Of a stretch of DNA of 18,936 nt, positions 5,926-14,074 are shown in pieces. The translations under genes and the position numbers were made by a program. Each line of letters starts with the position of its first letter. The stretch's first letter is position 1. Under the pieces are notes generated by a model. That model was given only the letters and a program-made list of their open reading frames with translations, did no database searches and was not told the DNA's origin. This DNA is from an uncultured Lachnospiraceae bacterium (GTDB lineage: Bacteria > Bacillota > Clostridia > Lachnospirales > Lachnospiraceae), in assembly GCA_910585005.1 (NCBI GenBank), contig CAJUCN010000036.1:1-18936 (forward strand), given 5' to 3'.

Positions 5926-6420
5926 ATGGCGGTAAATGCGAGAGAAAGATATAAAAATGCATACAGAAGCAGCATTTATGTCCAGGGAAATACTGCCGCC
6001 AGAAGACAGGCACAGGCCGACAGGATCTATGCCTTGCCCAAACAAAAGACTCCTGTAAAACATGCAGGGAAAAATGTCCGCAGGAACAGGGAACGCGCAC
6101 TCTACATGAATATCGGATATGTGCTTTTTCTTGCTGCGGCGATCGTGGTGGCTGGATTTATCCTTACAGGATACCTGACGCTTCAGGCGGATATTACAAG
6201 CAGTATTAAAAATATTTCCAGGATGGAAAGTACTTTAAATGAGATGAAGCTTACCAATGATGAGAATTATGACCGGATTGTCAGCAATGTCAATCTTGAG
6301 GAGGTCAAGAGGATTGCCATCCAGGAGCTTGGCATGATCTACGCAAAGGAAGGGCAGGTCATTTTGTTTCATGGTGAGAGCAGCGATTATGTAAGGCAGA
6401 CCGGTGAGATCCCGGATTAA
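5926..6420 (+). CDS. ftsL: FtsL-type cell division protein
   Basis: A 164-residue bitopic membrane protein. A basic cytoplasmic N-terminus of about 60 residues is followed by one transmembrane segment near 62-84 (YVLFLAAAIVVAGFILTGYL). A periplasmic-side coiled coil covers about 86-118, ending in the conserved block N-L-E-E-V-K-R-I-A-I-Q-E-L-G-M near 123-137. That layout and the position between rsmH and the class B PBP genes identify it as FtsL, which joins FtsQ/DivIB and DivIC to recruit and activate FtsW with its PBP at the septum. FtsL proteins diverge strongly, so the call rests on topology and context more than on sequence identity. The AGGAGG site at 5914-5919 is six bases before the ATG. 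The gene ends 13 bases before the chosen start of the first PBP gene. Confidence 0.85.
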   Translation: MAVNARERYKNAYRSSIYVQGNTAARRQAQADRIYALPKQKTPVKHAGKNVRRNRERALYMNIGYVLFLAAAIVVAGFILTGYLTLQADITSSIKNISRMESTLNEMKLTNDENYDRIVSNVNLEEVKRIAIQELGMIYAKEGQVILFHGESSDYVRQTGEIPD

Positions 6421-6433
6421 AGTAGGTGTGGTT

Positions 6434-8671
6434 TTGAGTAATAAAAAGAAAAACAACAGATTTACAATTAAGATGCAAAAGAAGCTGGTGGTACTGTTTG
6501 GTGTGGTACTACTGGCTTTTGTGGGATTATCCTACCGTTTATTTATTATCACGAGAGATAACGGGGAAAGATATAAAAAGCAGGTGCTGTCACAGCAAAG
6601 GTATGACAGTACCACACTGCCTTATAAAAGAGGATCGATCCTGGATACAAACGGGAGTATCTTAGCCTCCAGTGAAAAGGTGTATAATGTGATTCTTGAT
6701 GCGGTTGCAGTTTCCAGGGATGAGTCTTATCTGGAACCCACATTGGAGGCTTTAAGGAACCAGATCGGAATCGATGTTTCCTCAGTGCGGTCTTATATCG
6801 CGGCAAATGCTGAGACTTCCCGGTACTATGTACTGGCAAGACGCTTGGAATTTGAACAGATCAAAGGTCTTATGGAACTGATAGGCGAAGAAAATTCCCT
6901 GGTGCAGGGGATTTGGTTTGAAGATGAGTATAAGAGAAGTTACCCGGGGGGCAGCCTGGCCTGTGATGTGATCGGATTTACCACCAGTGACAACGTAGGT
7001 TCTTATGGACTTGAGGAATACTATAATGACGTGCTTTCCGGGACGCCTGGAAGGGAATACGGATATTTAAACGGGGATTCCAATGTGGAGAGGACTACCA
7101 TACCTGCAGTGGATGGAAATAGCCTTGTGACTACTATCGATATCAATATCCAGGGAATCGTTGAAAAGTACCTGAAGAAATTTGATGAGGAGTTTCGTGA
7201 TGGTTTTCATGAAGGGAATGGCGCAAACAATGTGGGGGCCATCATCATGGATGTGAACAGCGGTGAAGTGCTTGCCATGGCAAGTTATCCTGGGTTTGAT
7301 TTAAATGACACCAGAAATTTGAGCGCGCTGATCGGTATGCCCATTTTGGACGAGGAAGGGAAACGGACTGGGGAATATGTGACGGAAGAAAACCTTCATC
7401 TGTTAGAAGATGATTCCAATGCAATGTACCGGCAGTTAAACGCCTTGTGGAAAAATTTTTGTATCAGCGAGACTTACGAGCCGGGATCCGTTTCTAAGCC
7501 GATGACGGTAGCGGCGGGGATCGAGAGCGGCAGCATTACCGGAAATGAAAAGTATAATTGTGAGGGAAAGCTGGAGATCGGCGGGTACCCCATCCGCTGC
7601 CATAACACATGGGGGGACGGTTCTTTGTCTATTGCGGAAGGGATCGAGCGGTCCTGCAATGTGAATATGATGTATGTTGCCAGCGCTACCGGAATTGAGA
7701 CATTTACGGAATTCCAGCATATTTTTAACTTTGGGCTTAAGACGAACATTGATCTTGCGGGAGAATTGCGGACAGATACCCTGATCTATACCAAGGATAC
7801 CATGCATGCCACGGAACTTGCCACCTGTAGTTTTGGCCAGGGCTACAACTGTACTATGATTCAGATGATGTCGGCTTTTTGTTCTCTGATCAACGGCGGG
7901 TATTACTATGAACCTCATATCGTAAAGAAGATTGTCAGTCCTTCCGGGGCTACGGTACAGAATATTGAGCCTAGGATTTTGCGGCAGACCATTTCGGAAA
8001 CCACTTCCGATAAAGTCAGGGAAATGTGTAACCTTGTGGTGTCTGGGGAAAAGGGAACCGGAAAGACGGCCAGGCCGGCAGGTTATATGATCGGCGGGAA
8101 AACAGGGACGGCACAGACAGTGCCCCGTTCCGCAAAAGAATATGTGCTTTCCTTTTTGGGTTATGCACCTGCGGATAATCCCCAGATAGCCATTTATGTG
8201 GTAGTAGACCGGCCAAATGTAGATAACAGGGTGATGGATGATGCCAAATATGCAACCAAGATCGTCCGCAATATTTTAACAGAAGTGCTTCCCTATATGG
8301 GAATTTACATGACGGAAGAATTAAGTGAAGAAGAGATAGAAGAATTAAACGCCCTGCAAGTCGAGATCATGACGCCACCGGAACCTGCTGAAGGAGAAGG
8401 AACAGAACAGGATGAGCCAGAAGGAAACGAAGGCGAAGGAGAAGGGGCAGGGGAAGATACAGGCGAAGATCCGGGAGAAGAGGAACCGGAACGCAGTGAG
8501 CCGTGGAAGGATTTTCCCATTGATCCGGAGACGGGATATGCGGTAGATCCCGATACGGGAAATTTTGTGGATCCCGTTACAGGAGCAGTGCTGGGTTTGA
8601 GTTTTGAAGGCGAAAGTACAGGCGGAGAAAGTTTGCCGGAAGAAGGGACATCCCCTTCGCCGGGAGCGTAG
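6434..8671 (+). CDS. Class B penicillin-binding protein (PbpB/FtsI/SpoVD family) with acidic repeat tail
   Basis: A 745-residue septal peptidoglycan transpeptidase. One transmembrane anchor lies near 18-40, followed by the PBP dimer domain (KRGSILDTNGSILA, then RSYPGGSLACDVIGF). The transpeptidase domain has all three active-site motifs: S-V-S-K with Ser352, S-C-N near 407, and K-T-G near 556 (GGKTGTAQT). It should cross-link septal glycan made by FtsW. Residues 648-745 form an unusual acidic Glu/Gly/Pro-rich tail containing three 8-residue repeats D-P-x-T-G-x-x-V/L (697-720); no PASTA domain is seen. The start is uncertain: TTG at 6434 follows AGGTG (6424-6428) by five bases, while a GTG at 6404 with AAGG upstream would overlap ftsL by 17 bases and add ten residues. 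It is either the vegetative division PBP or the sporulation paralogue; the second PBP follows. Confidence 0.93.
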   Translation: MSNKKKNNRFTIKMQKKLVVLFGVVLLAFVGLSYRLFIITRDNGERYKKQVLSQQRYDSTTLPYKRGSILDTNGSILASSEKVYNVILDAVAVSRDESYLEPTLEALRNQIGIDVSSVRSYIAANAETSRYYVLARRLEFEQIKGLMELIGEENSLVQGIWFEDEYKRSYPGGSLACDVIGFTTSDNVGSYGLEEYYNDVLSGTPGREYGYLNGDSNVERTTIPAVDGNSLVTTIDINIQGIVEKYLKKFDEEFRDGFHEGNGANNVGAIIMDVNSGEVLAMASYPGFDLNDTRNLSALIGMPILDEEGKRTGEYVTEENLHLLEDDSNAMYRQLNALWKNFCISETYEPGSVSKPMTVAAGIESGSITGNEKYNCEGKLEIGGYPIRCHNTWGDGSLSIAEGIERSCNVNMMYVASATGIETFTEFQHIFNFGLKTNIDLAGELRTDTLIYTKDTMHATELATCSFGQGYNCTMIQMMSAFCSLINGGYYYEPHIVKKIVSPSGATVQNIEPRILRQTISETTSDKVREMCNLVVSGEKGTGKTARPAGYMIGGKTGTAQTVPRSAKEYVLSFLGYAPADNPQIAIYVVVDRPNVDNRVMDDAKYATKIVRNILTEVLPYMGIYMTEELSEEEIEELNALQVEIMTPPEPAEGEGTEQDEPEGNEGEGEGAGEDTGEDPGEEEPERSEPWKDFPIDPETGYAVDPDTGNFVDPVTGAVLGLSFEGESTGGESLPEEGTSPSPGA

Positions 8672-8685
8672 ACAGTTTTAAGAAT

Positions 8686-8735
8686 AACCTCATAGAAAGG
8701 GTAATAAATTGTAGTAATACCTTTTCTATGAGGTT
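8686..8735 (+). promoter_or_regulatory. Hairpin sequestering the ribosome binding site of the second PBP gene
   Basis: AACCTCATAGAAAGGGTA (8686-8703) is complementary to TACCTTTTCTATGAGGTT (8718-8735) over 18 positions with a single G-T wobble, around a 14-base loop. The 3' arm contains GAGGT (8730-8734), the only plausible ribosome binding site for the ATG at 8739. In the RNA this stem would mask the site. No T-tract follows, so termination is not the likely role. Confidence 0.75.
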
Positions 8736-8738
8736 TCT

Positions 8739-10469
8739 ATGGTCAAGAATAAAACTTATATCAGAAAAAAGATCGTAACGGTATTTTTTGTCTGTTTTGT
8801 AATATTCCTGATTTTGATGGGCAGGCTGGTCTATCTGATGGTGTTTCAGTCCGGTTATTATATGGAGCAGGCAAAGGAGCTTCATGAAAGGGAGAGGAGC
8901 ATCAAAGCGGCAAGGGGAAGGATACTGGATGCAAATGGAACAGTGATTGCGGATAACAAGACGGTGTGTACCATTTCCGTGATCCATAATCAGGTAAAAG
9001 AACCGGACCGTATTGTGGAAGTGCTTTGTAAAGAACTGGAATTGTCGGAGGAATATGTGCGGAAACGTGTGGAGAAATATTCTTCCATTGAACGGATCAA
9101 GAGCAATGTGGATAAGGAAAAAGGCGATGCGATCAGGGCATACAATTTAGACGGCGTGAAAGTGGATGAGGACTATAAACGTTATTATCCTTACGGGGAA
9201 CTTGCCTCTAAGGCATTAGGCTTCACGGGTGGCGATAACCAGGGGATCATTGGACTTGAAGTAAAATATGAAGAATATCTGAAAGGGCAGGAAGGGACGA
9301 TCTTGACCGTCACCGATGCCAGAGGTGTGGAGATTAGCGAAGCAGGGGAAGAGAGGGTGGAACCTGTGGCTGGAAACGACCTTTATGTCAGTCTGGATAT
9401 CAATATCCAAAGTTATGCCACCCAGTTGGCAAAGCAGGTGATGGAGACGAAACAGGCGGAACGGGTGTCGATTATCGTTATGAACCCGCAAAACGGTGAG
9501 ATCATGGCAATGGTGGATGTACCGGAATTTGATTTAAATAATCCTTACGAGCTTCCTGAGGGAATTGATACAGAAGGGCTGAGCCAGGATAAAAAGCAGG
9601 AACTGTTAAATCAGATGTGGCGTAATGGGTGTATCAGCGATACTTACGAACCCGGTTCCACTTTTAAGATCATTACGGCAGCAGCAGGGCTTGAGGGGGG
9701 AGCCGTCACGGTAGAAGACCGCTTTAGCTGTCCCGGGTATATTATGGTAGAGGACAGAAGGATCCGCTGCCATAAGACGACAGGCCATGGATCCCAGAAT
9801 TTTATGGAAGCTACCATGAATTCCTGTAACCCGGTGTTTATCACTGTTGGGCTGCGTCTGGGGGTAGAAAATTATTACCATTATTTTAAGCAGTTTGGGC
9901 TGATGGAAAAAACTGGCGTGGATCTGCCTGGTGAGGCGGGAACGATTATGCATAAAATGGAAGATATGAAGGCGGTGGAACTGGCTACAGTATCCTTTGG
10001 CCAGTCGTTTCAGATTTCCCCTTTACAGCTTGCCACCACGGCGGCCTCTATTGTAAATGGGGGAAACCGGGTGACGCCCCATTTCGGAATTGCCAGTGCA
10101 GATAGAAGCCAGACGAAGATTGAGAAATTCTCTTATTCGGTAAAGGAACAGATCGTATCAGAAGAAACTTCAGAAACCATGCGGATGATCTTAGAGCAGG
10201 TGGTGGAAAATGGGACGGGAAAAAACGGATATGTGGAAGGGGCCAGAGTGGGGGGAAAGACGGCAACGAGTCAGACCCTTCCAAGGGGAAGCGGAAGATA
10301 TATTGCATCCTTTGTTGGTTTTGCACCGGCAGATGATCCACAAGTGCTTGCGCTTGCCGTCATACATAACCCCCAGGGGGTCTATTATGGAGGCCAGGTG
10401 GCGGCGCCGGTGGTACGGCAGCTTTTTGAAAATATTCTTCCTTATTTGGAAAAAATGGATTATAATTGA
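8739..10469 (+). CDS. Class B penicillin-binding protein (SpoVD/PbpB family) with KTA variant motif
   Basis: A 576-residue single-pass transpeptidase. The transmembrane anchor is near 12-35. The PBP dimer domain follows (AARGRILDANGTVIADN near 58-74, RYYPYGELASKALGF near 148-162), then the transpeptidase domain with S-T-F-K at 307-310 and S-C-N at 362-364. The third motif reads K-T-A (GGKTATSQ, residues 505-512) instead of the usual K-T-G/K-S-G. There is no PASTA domain and no acidic tail. Two adjacent class B PBPs are common in spore-forming Firmicutes, where one is the division enzyme and the other (SpoVD) makes spore cortex with a SEDS partner; sequence alone does not decide which is which here, though this one is the better SpoVD candidate given its masked ribosome binding site. 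The ATG at 8739 is required for the anchor. The stop is 12 bases before mraY. Confidence 0.92.
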   Translation: MVKNKTYIRKKIVTVFFVCFVIFLILMGRLVYLMVFQSGYYMEQAKELHERERSIKAARGRILDANGTVIADNKTVCTISVIHNQVKEPDRIVEVLCKELELSEEYVRKRVEKYSSIERIKSNVDKEKGDAIRAYNLDGVKVDEDYKRYYPYGELASKALGFTGGDNQGIIGLEVKYEEYLKGQEGTILTVTDARGVEISEAGEERVEPVAGNDLYVSLDINIQSYATQLAKQVMETKQAERVSIIVMNPQNGEIMAMVDVPEFDLNNPYELPEGIDTEGLSQDKKQELLNQMWRNGCISDTYEPGSTFKIITAAAGLEGGAVTVEDRFSCPGYIMVEDRRIRCHKTTGHGSQNFMEATMNSCNPVFITVGLRLGVENYYHYFKQFGLMEKTGVDLPGEAGTIMHKMEDMKAVELATVSFGQSFQISPLQLATTAASIVNGGNRVTPHFGIASADRSQTKIEKFSYSVKEQIVSEETSETMRMILEQVVENGTGKNGYVEGARVGGKTATSQTLPRGSGRYIASFVGFAPADDPQVLALAVIHNPQGVYYGGQVAAPVVRQLFENILPYLEKMDYN

Positions 10470-10481
10470 GAGGTGCAGGCA

Positions 10482-11444
10482 ATGGCGGGCAGTCATGTTA
10501 TCATGCCTATGCTGATCTCCTTTGGACTGAGCGTCTTGTTAGGACCGGTAATCATACCCTTCCTTAGAAGGCTGAAAGTCGGACAGACGGTGCGTGAGGA
10601 TGGACCTTACACCCATCTGAAAAAAATGGGGACTCCCACCATGGGAGGAATCCTGATTTTGGTCAGCGTGGCAGTTACGACAGTATTGTACGCAGGAGAA
10701 TATCCCAAGATCGTTCCAGTGTTTTTTTTGACGCTGGGCTTTGGGATGATAGGATTTTTAGATGATTATATTAAAGTAGTGCGAAGAAATTCTGAGGGGC
10801 TCCGTCCCTTTCAAAAGATGATTGGACAGCTCCTGGTCACAGGGATGTTTGCCTGGTATTTGTCCCATACGGATGGACTTTTGCAGACCATGAAGATTCC
10901 TTTCGTGGAAGGCAGGTATTTGAATTTGGGCTGGCTGGGGATCCCTTTTTTGTTTCTTGTGGTGACAGGGACAGCGAATGGGACGAATTTTACGGATGGG
11001 CTGGATGGGCTGGTGAGCAGCGTGACGATCATGGTGGCCACTTTTTTTACGGCGGCATCCATGGGAACGGGAGCGGGGATTGAACCAATCACCTGTGCAG
11101 TCACAGGGGCTTTACTTGGTTTTTTGCTTTTTAATGTACATCCCGCCAGCGTATTTATGGGAGATACCGGTTCACTGGCGCTGGGGGGCTTTGCGGCAGG
11201 CTGTGCCTATATGATGAGAATGCCGTTGTTTTTGCCTATGGTAGGGCTTGTCTATGTAGTGGAGGTTCTGTCGGTGATGATCCAAGTTGTATATTTTAGG
11301 TTGACGGGTGGAAAGCGTTTCTTCAAAATGGCGCCTCTCCATCATCACTTTGAACTGTGCGGATTTAAGGAAACTACCGTGGTTGCGGTCTTTTCAATGG
11401 TTACGGCAGCGCTTTGCATTTTGGCGCTTATGGGAATTACTTAA
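10482..11444 (+). CDS. mraY: Phospho-N-acetylmuramoyl-pentapeptide-transferase
   Basis: A 320-residue polytopic membrane enzyme that transfers phospho-MurNAc-pentapeptide from UDP to undecaprenyl phosphate, giving lipid I on the cytoplasmic face. Signature blocks are all present: G-P-Y-T-H-L-K-K-M-G-T-P-T-M-G-G near 41-56; the acidic pair D94-D95 in GFLDDYIKVVRRNSEGL; N-G-T-N-F-T-D-G-L-D-G near 166-176; F-M-G-D-T-G-S near 225-231; and the histidine cluster P-L-H-H-H-F-E near 285-291. About ten hydrophobic segments match the family. The ATG at 10482 follows AGAGGTG by six bases; an in-frame GTG at 10473 lies inside that site. It follows the second PBP after 12 bases and precedes murD, whose ribosome binding site touches the mraY stop, so the pair is translationally close. 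Confidence 0.97.
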   Translation: MAGSHVIMPMLISFGLSVLLGPVIIPFLRRLKVGQTVREDGPYTHLKKMGTPTMGGILILVSVAVTTVLYAGEYPKIVPVFFLTLGFGMIGFLDDYIKVVRRNSEGLRPFQKMIGQLLVTGMFAWYLSHTDGLLQTMKIPFVEGRYLNLGWLGIPFLFLVVTGTANGTNFTDGLDGLVSSVTIMVATFFTAASMGTGAGIEPITCAVTGALLGFLLFNVHPASVFMGDTGSLALGGFAAGCAYMMRMPLFLPMVGLVYVVEVLSVMIQVVYFRLTGGKRFFKMAPLHHHFELCGFKETTVVAVFSMVTAALCILALMGIT

Positions 11445-11456
11445 AGGAGTTATTAT

Positions 11457-12818
11457 ATGGAGATACAAGGAAAAAAGGTACTGGTAGTGGGTACGGGCAA
11501 GAGCGGTATAGGGGCGGCAAGCCTGCTTGCAAAAGTTGGCGGAGCGCCGGTACTGTTTGATAGTAACGAGAGGCTTGACCTGGAGGAACTGCGGGTAAGG
11601 ACAGAAGGGATCAAAAACCTGGAGATCTGTTTAGGAACAGTTCCGGAAAAGGAAAAAAAGGAAATTGCACTGGTCGTAATCAGCCCTGGGGTTCCCGTTG
11701 ATGCCCCGATGCTTGCGGAATATAGGGAAAGGAATGTGCCTATCTGGGGGGAGATCGAGCTGGCCTATGCTTTTGCAAAAGGCAGAGTCATCGCTATAAC
11801 GGGTACGAACGGAAAGACGACCACAACTACGCTTGTGGGAGAGATCATGGATGCATATTATGATTCGGTATTTGTGGTTGGGAATATCGGCAATCCTTAT
11901 ACGGATGCGGCGCTCCAAACCAGGGAAGATTCCGTGACGGTGGCGGAGATCAGCAGCTTTCAGCTTGAGACAGTCCATCGTTTTAGGCCGGCGGTTTCCG
12001 CCATCTTAAATATTACGCCGGATCACTTAAACCGCCATCACACGATGGAATGTTATGTGAAGACAAAAGAGCGGATTGCCGGCAGTCAGACGTCTGATGA
12101 GGTCTGTGTGTTAAATTATGAGGATGCTTATACCCGGGAATTTGGAAAGAGATGTCCGGCAAAGGTGATCTACTTTTCTTCCGCCCATAAGCTGGAAGAA
12201 GGAATTTATCTTGAAGGTGAGGAGATTGTTCTTAGGGCGGATGGCGAAAAAAAGAAACTGATGAACATTCATGAGATGAATCTGCTTGGGCTGTGCAATG
12301 TGGAAAATGTGATGGCGGCTATTGCCATCAGTATAGCGATGGAAGTTCCCATGGATGTGATATTAAAGACTGTCCGTGGATTTAAGGCGGTGGAGCACCG
12401 GATCGAATTTGTTGCGACAAAAAATGGAGTGGATTTTTATAATGACTCCAAAGGGACCAATCCGGATGCCGCTATTTGGGGAATCCGGGCGATGAATAAG
12501 CCCACGGTCTTAATTGGCGGCGGTTACGACAAACAAAGTGAGTATGATCAGTGGATAGAAGCTTTTGACGGAAAAGTCAAGGCGCTTGTCCTGATTGGGC
12601 AGACCAGGGAGAAAATTGCCAAGTGTGCAAAGGAGCATGGTGTTTCTAATGTGATCTTGGCGGATACCTTTGAGGAAGCGTTTGACATCTGCGTAAAACA
12701 GTCCCGGCCCGGTGACGCGGTGCTTTTGTCTCCAGCCTGTGCAAGCTGGGGAATGTTTCCTAATTATGAGGTCAGGGGGAAGATGTTTAAAGAGTTGGTA
12801 GAAAAGATTGGAGTCTAA
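11457..12818 (+). CDS. murD: UDP-N-acetylmuramoyl-L-alanine--D-glutamate ligase
   Basis: A 453-residue cytoplasmic ATP-dependent Mur ligase adding D-glutamate to UDP-MurNAc-L-Ala. The N-terminal Rossmann-like domain has V-G-T-G-K-S-G-I-G-A near 11-20. The central ATPase domain has the P-loop G-T-N-G-K-T-T-T near 116-123, E-I-S-S-F-Q-L-E, and N-I-T-P-D-H-L-N-R-H. The C-terminal domain has HRIEFV, Y-N-D-S-K-G-T-N-P-D-A, I-G-G-G-Y-D-K, and the MurD-specific L-L-S-P-A-C-A-S-W-G-M-F-x-N-Y-E-x-R-G. Length is typical. The ATG at 11457 follows AAGGAG by seven bases. It stands between mraY and ftsW as in most Gram-positive dcw clusters; the other Mur ligases (MurC, MurE, MurF) are not in this window. 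Confidence 0.97.
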   Translation: MEIQGKKVLVVGTGKSGIGAASLLAKVGGAPVLFDSNERLDLEELRVRTEGIKNLEICLGTVPEKEKKEIALVVISPGVPVDAPMLAEYRERNVPIWGEIELAYAFAKGRVIAITGTNGKTTTTTLVGEIMDAYYDSVFVVGNIGNPYTDAALQTREDSVTVAEISSFQLETVHRFRPAVSAILNITPDHLNRHHTMECYVKTKERIAGSQTSDEVCVLNYEDAYTREFGKRCPAKVIYFSSAHKLEEGIYLEGEEIVLRADGEKKKLMNIHEMNLLGLCNVENVMAAIAISIAMEVPMDVILKTVRGFKAVEHRIEFVATKNGVDFYNDSKGTNPDAAIWGIRAMNKPTVLIGGGYDKQSEYDQWIEAFDGKVKALVLIGQTREKIAKCAKEHGVSNVILADTFEEAFDICVKQSRPGDAVLLSPACASWGMFPNYEVRGKMFKELVEKIGV

Positions 12819-12823
12819 AAGAA

Positions 12824-13996
12824 GTGGCAGATAGGAGAAGCGCAGGGATAAATGGAAGAAAGACTGGAAGAGGGCAGGAGTCATTTTTTGACTTTACATT
12901 GCTTTTTATCGTTTTGTTCCTTTTAGGGTTTGGTCTTGTTATGCTATATTCCACCAGCAGTTATGATGGAGGCCTGCAGTACGGGGATCCTGCATATTTT
13001 TTGAAACGCCAGCTTACGTCCACGATCTTAGGACTTGTGGCCATGATGGTAGTGGCGAATATCCCGTATCACATTTGGGAGAAGTTTGCAGCTCTTGGCT
13101 ATATTGGTTCCGCAGTTATGATTCTGTTGATCATTCCTTTCGGTTATGAGGCAGGCGGGGCAAAACGTTGGATCAGAATATTTGGTATGTCTATCCAGCC
13201 TGCGGAGATCGCAAAACTTGGAATGGTTATTTTTCTTGCAAGCATGATCTGCCGTATGGGGCGTAAGATCCGTACGGGAAAAGGGTTTATGATCGTTTTG
13301 GCGGTTCCTATGCCGATCTGTTTTTTGGTATGGAAAGTCACGGAAAACATGAGTTCCGCCATCATCATCTTTGGAATTGCGGTCCTGATGCTTTTCGTTT
13401 CCTGCCCGGATTATAAACGTTTTATTTTTTTAGGGCTTGCAGGCACAGCGGTCTGTGCGTTGGCCGTCTATATTATTGCAAGCGCAGGCAGCGCTGATAC
13501 ACTGGGAGTCAGGGGAGCCCGTATTTTGGCATGGCTGGATCCGGAGGCATATGCAAGCGGCAAAGGATTCCAGACTCTGCAGGCGCTTTATGCCATTGGT
13601 TCAGGAGGGATCCTTGGTAAGGGGCTGGGGCAGAGTATGCAAAAACTTGGATTTTTGCCTGAGGCCCAGAACGATATGATCTTTTCGATTATTTGTGAGG
13701 AACTTGGGCTGTTTGGGGCAATCTCTATTTTGATCATGTTTATTCTCTTAATATGGAGGTTTATGGTGATCGCCAATAATGCCCCGGATTTGTTTGGAGC
13801 GCTTTTGGTGGTAGGTGTGTTGGGGCACATTGCGATCCAGGTGATCTTGAATGTAGCGGTGGTCACGAATACCATCCCTAATACCGGGATCACGCTCCCT
13901 TTTATCAGTTATGGGGGATCTGCCGTCATGTTTCTATTGATTGAAATTGGGATTGTGCTGAGCGTGGGCAGAGGGATCAGGCTGAAAGATTTGTAG
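12824..13996 (+). CDS. ftsW: SEDS glycosyltransferase FtsW (FtsW/RodA/SpoVE family)
   Basis: A 390-residue polytopic SEDS protein that polymerises lipid II into septal glycan together with a class B PBP. After a basic cytoplasmic N-terminus of about 20 residues come roughly ten hydrophobic segments. Family landmarks are M-L-Y-S-T-S-S near 40-46, L-K-R-Q-L near 64, K-R-W-I-R-I-F-G-M-S-I-Q-P-A-E near 114-128, G-I-L-G-K-G-L-G-Q-S near 260-270, the catalytic-type E-A-Q-N-D-M-I-F-S-I-I-C-E-E-L-G, and N-T-G-I-T-L-P-F-I-S-Y-G-G-S near the C-terminus. The start is a GTG at 12824, five bases after the murD stop, with GGAG ten bases upstream; no ATG is available before the first membrane segment. SpoVE is a possible alternative name, since the families are not separable by sequence alone and the paired PBPs suggest one enzyme could serve division or sporulation. 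Confidence 0.93.
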   Translation: MADRRSAGINGRKTGRGQESFFDFTLLFIVLFLLGFGLVMLYSTSSYDGGLQYGDPAYFLKRQLTSTILGLVAMMVVANIPYHIWEKFAALGYIGSAVMILLIIPFGYEAGGAKRWIRIFGMSIQPAEIAKLGMVIFLASMICRMGRKIRTGKGFMIVLAVPMPICFLVWKVTENMSSAIIIFGIAVLMLFVSCPDYKRFIFLGLAGTAVCALAVYIIASAGSADTLGVRGARILAWLDPEAYASGKGFQTLQALYAIGSGGILGKGLGQSMQKLGFLPEAQNDMIFSIICEELGLFGAISILIMFILLIWRFMVIANNAPDLFGALLVVGVLGHIAIQVILNVAVVTNTIPNTGITLPFISYGGSAVMFLLIEIGIVLSVGRGIRLKDL

Positions 13997-14024
13997 TACA
14001 AGGCACGTTTCTTCCTGAAAACCA

Positions 14025-14036
14025 TATAATTAGAAT
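14025..14036 (+). promoter_or_regulatory. Weak promoter-like element before murA
   Basis: The 78-base gap between ftsW and murA contains TATAAT (14025-14030) followed directly by TAGAAT (14031-14036). Neither has a good -35 at 16-18 bases. A separate murA promoter is possible but weakly supported. Confidence 0.3.
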
Positions 14037-14074
14037 AGGTCTTACTTTTTAACCGGAAGGCAGAAGGTGATAAT

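Noticed and set aside
7436..7918. Minus-strand open frame of 160 codons inside the first PBP gene
   Set aside because: The plus strand here encodes conserved transpeptidase motifs (S-V-S-K, S-C-N); the antisense product has no recognisable domain.
8686..8735. Rho-independent terminator between the two PBP genes
   Set aside because: The stem is AT-rich, lacks a T-tract, and its 3' arm includes the next gene's ribosome binding site.
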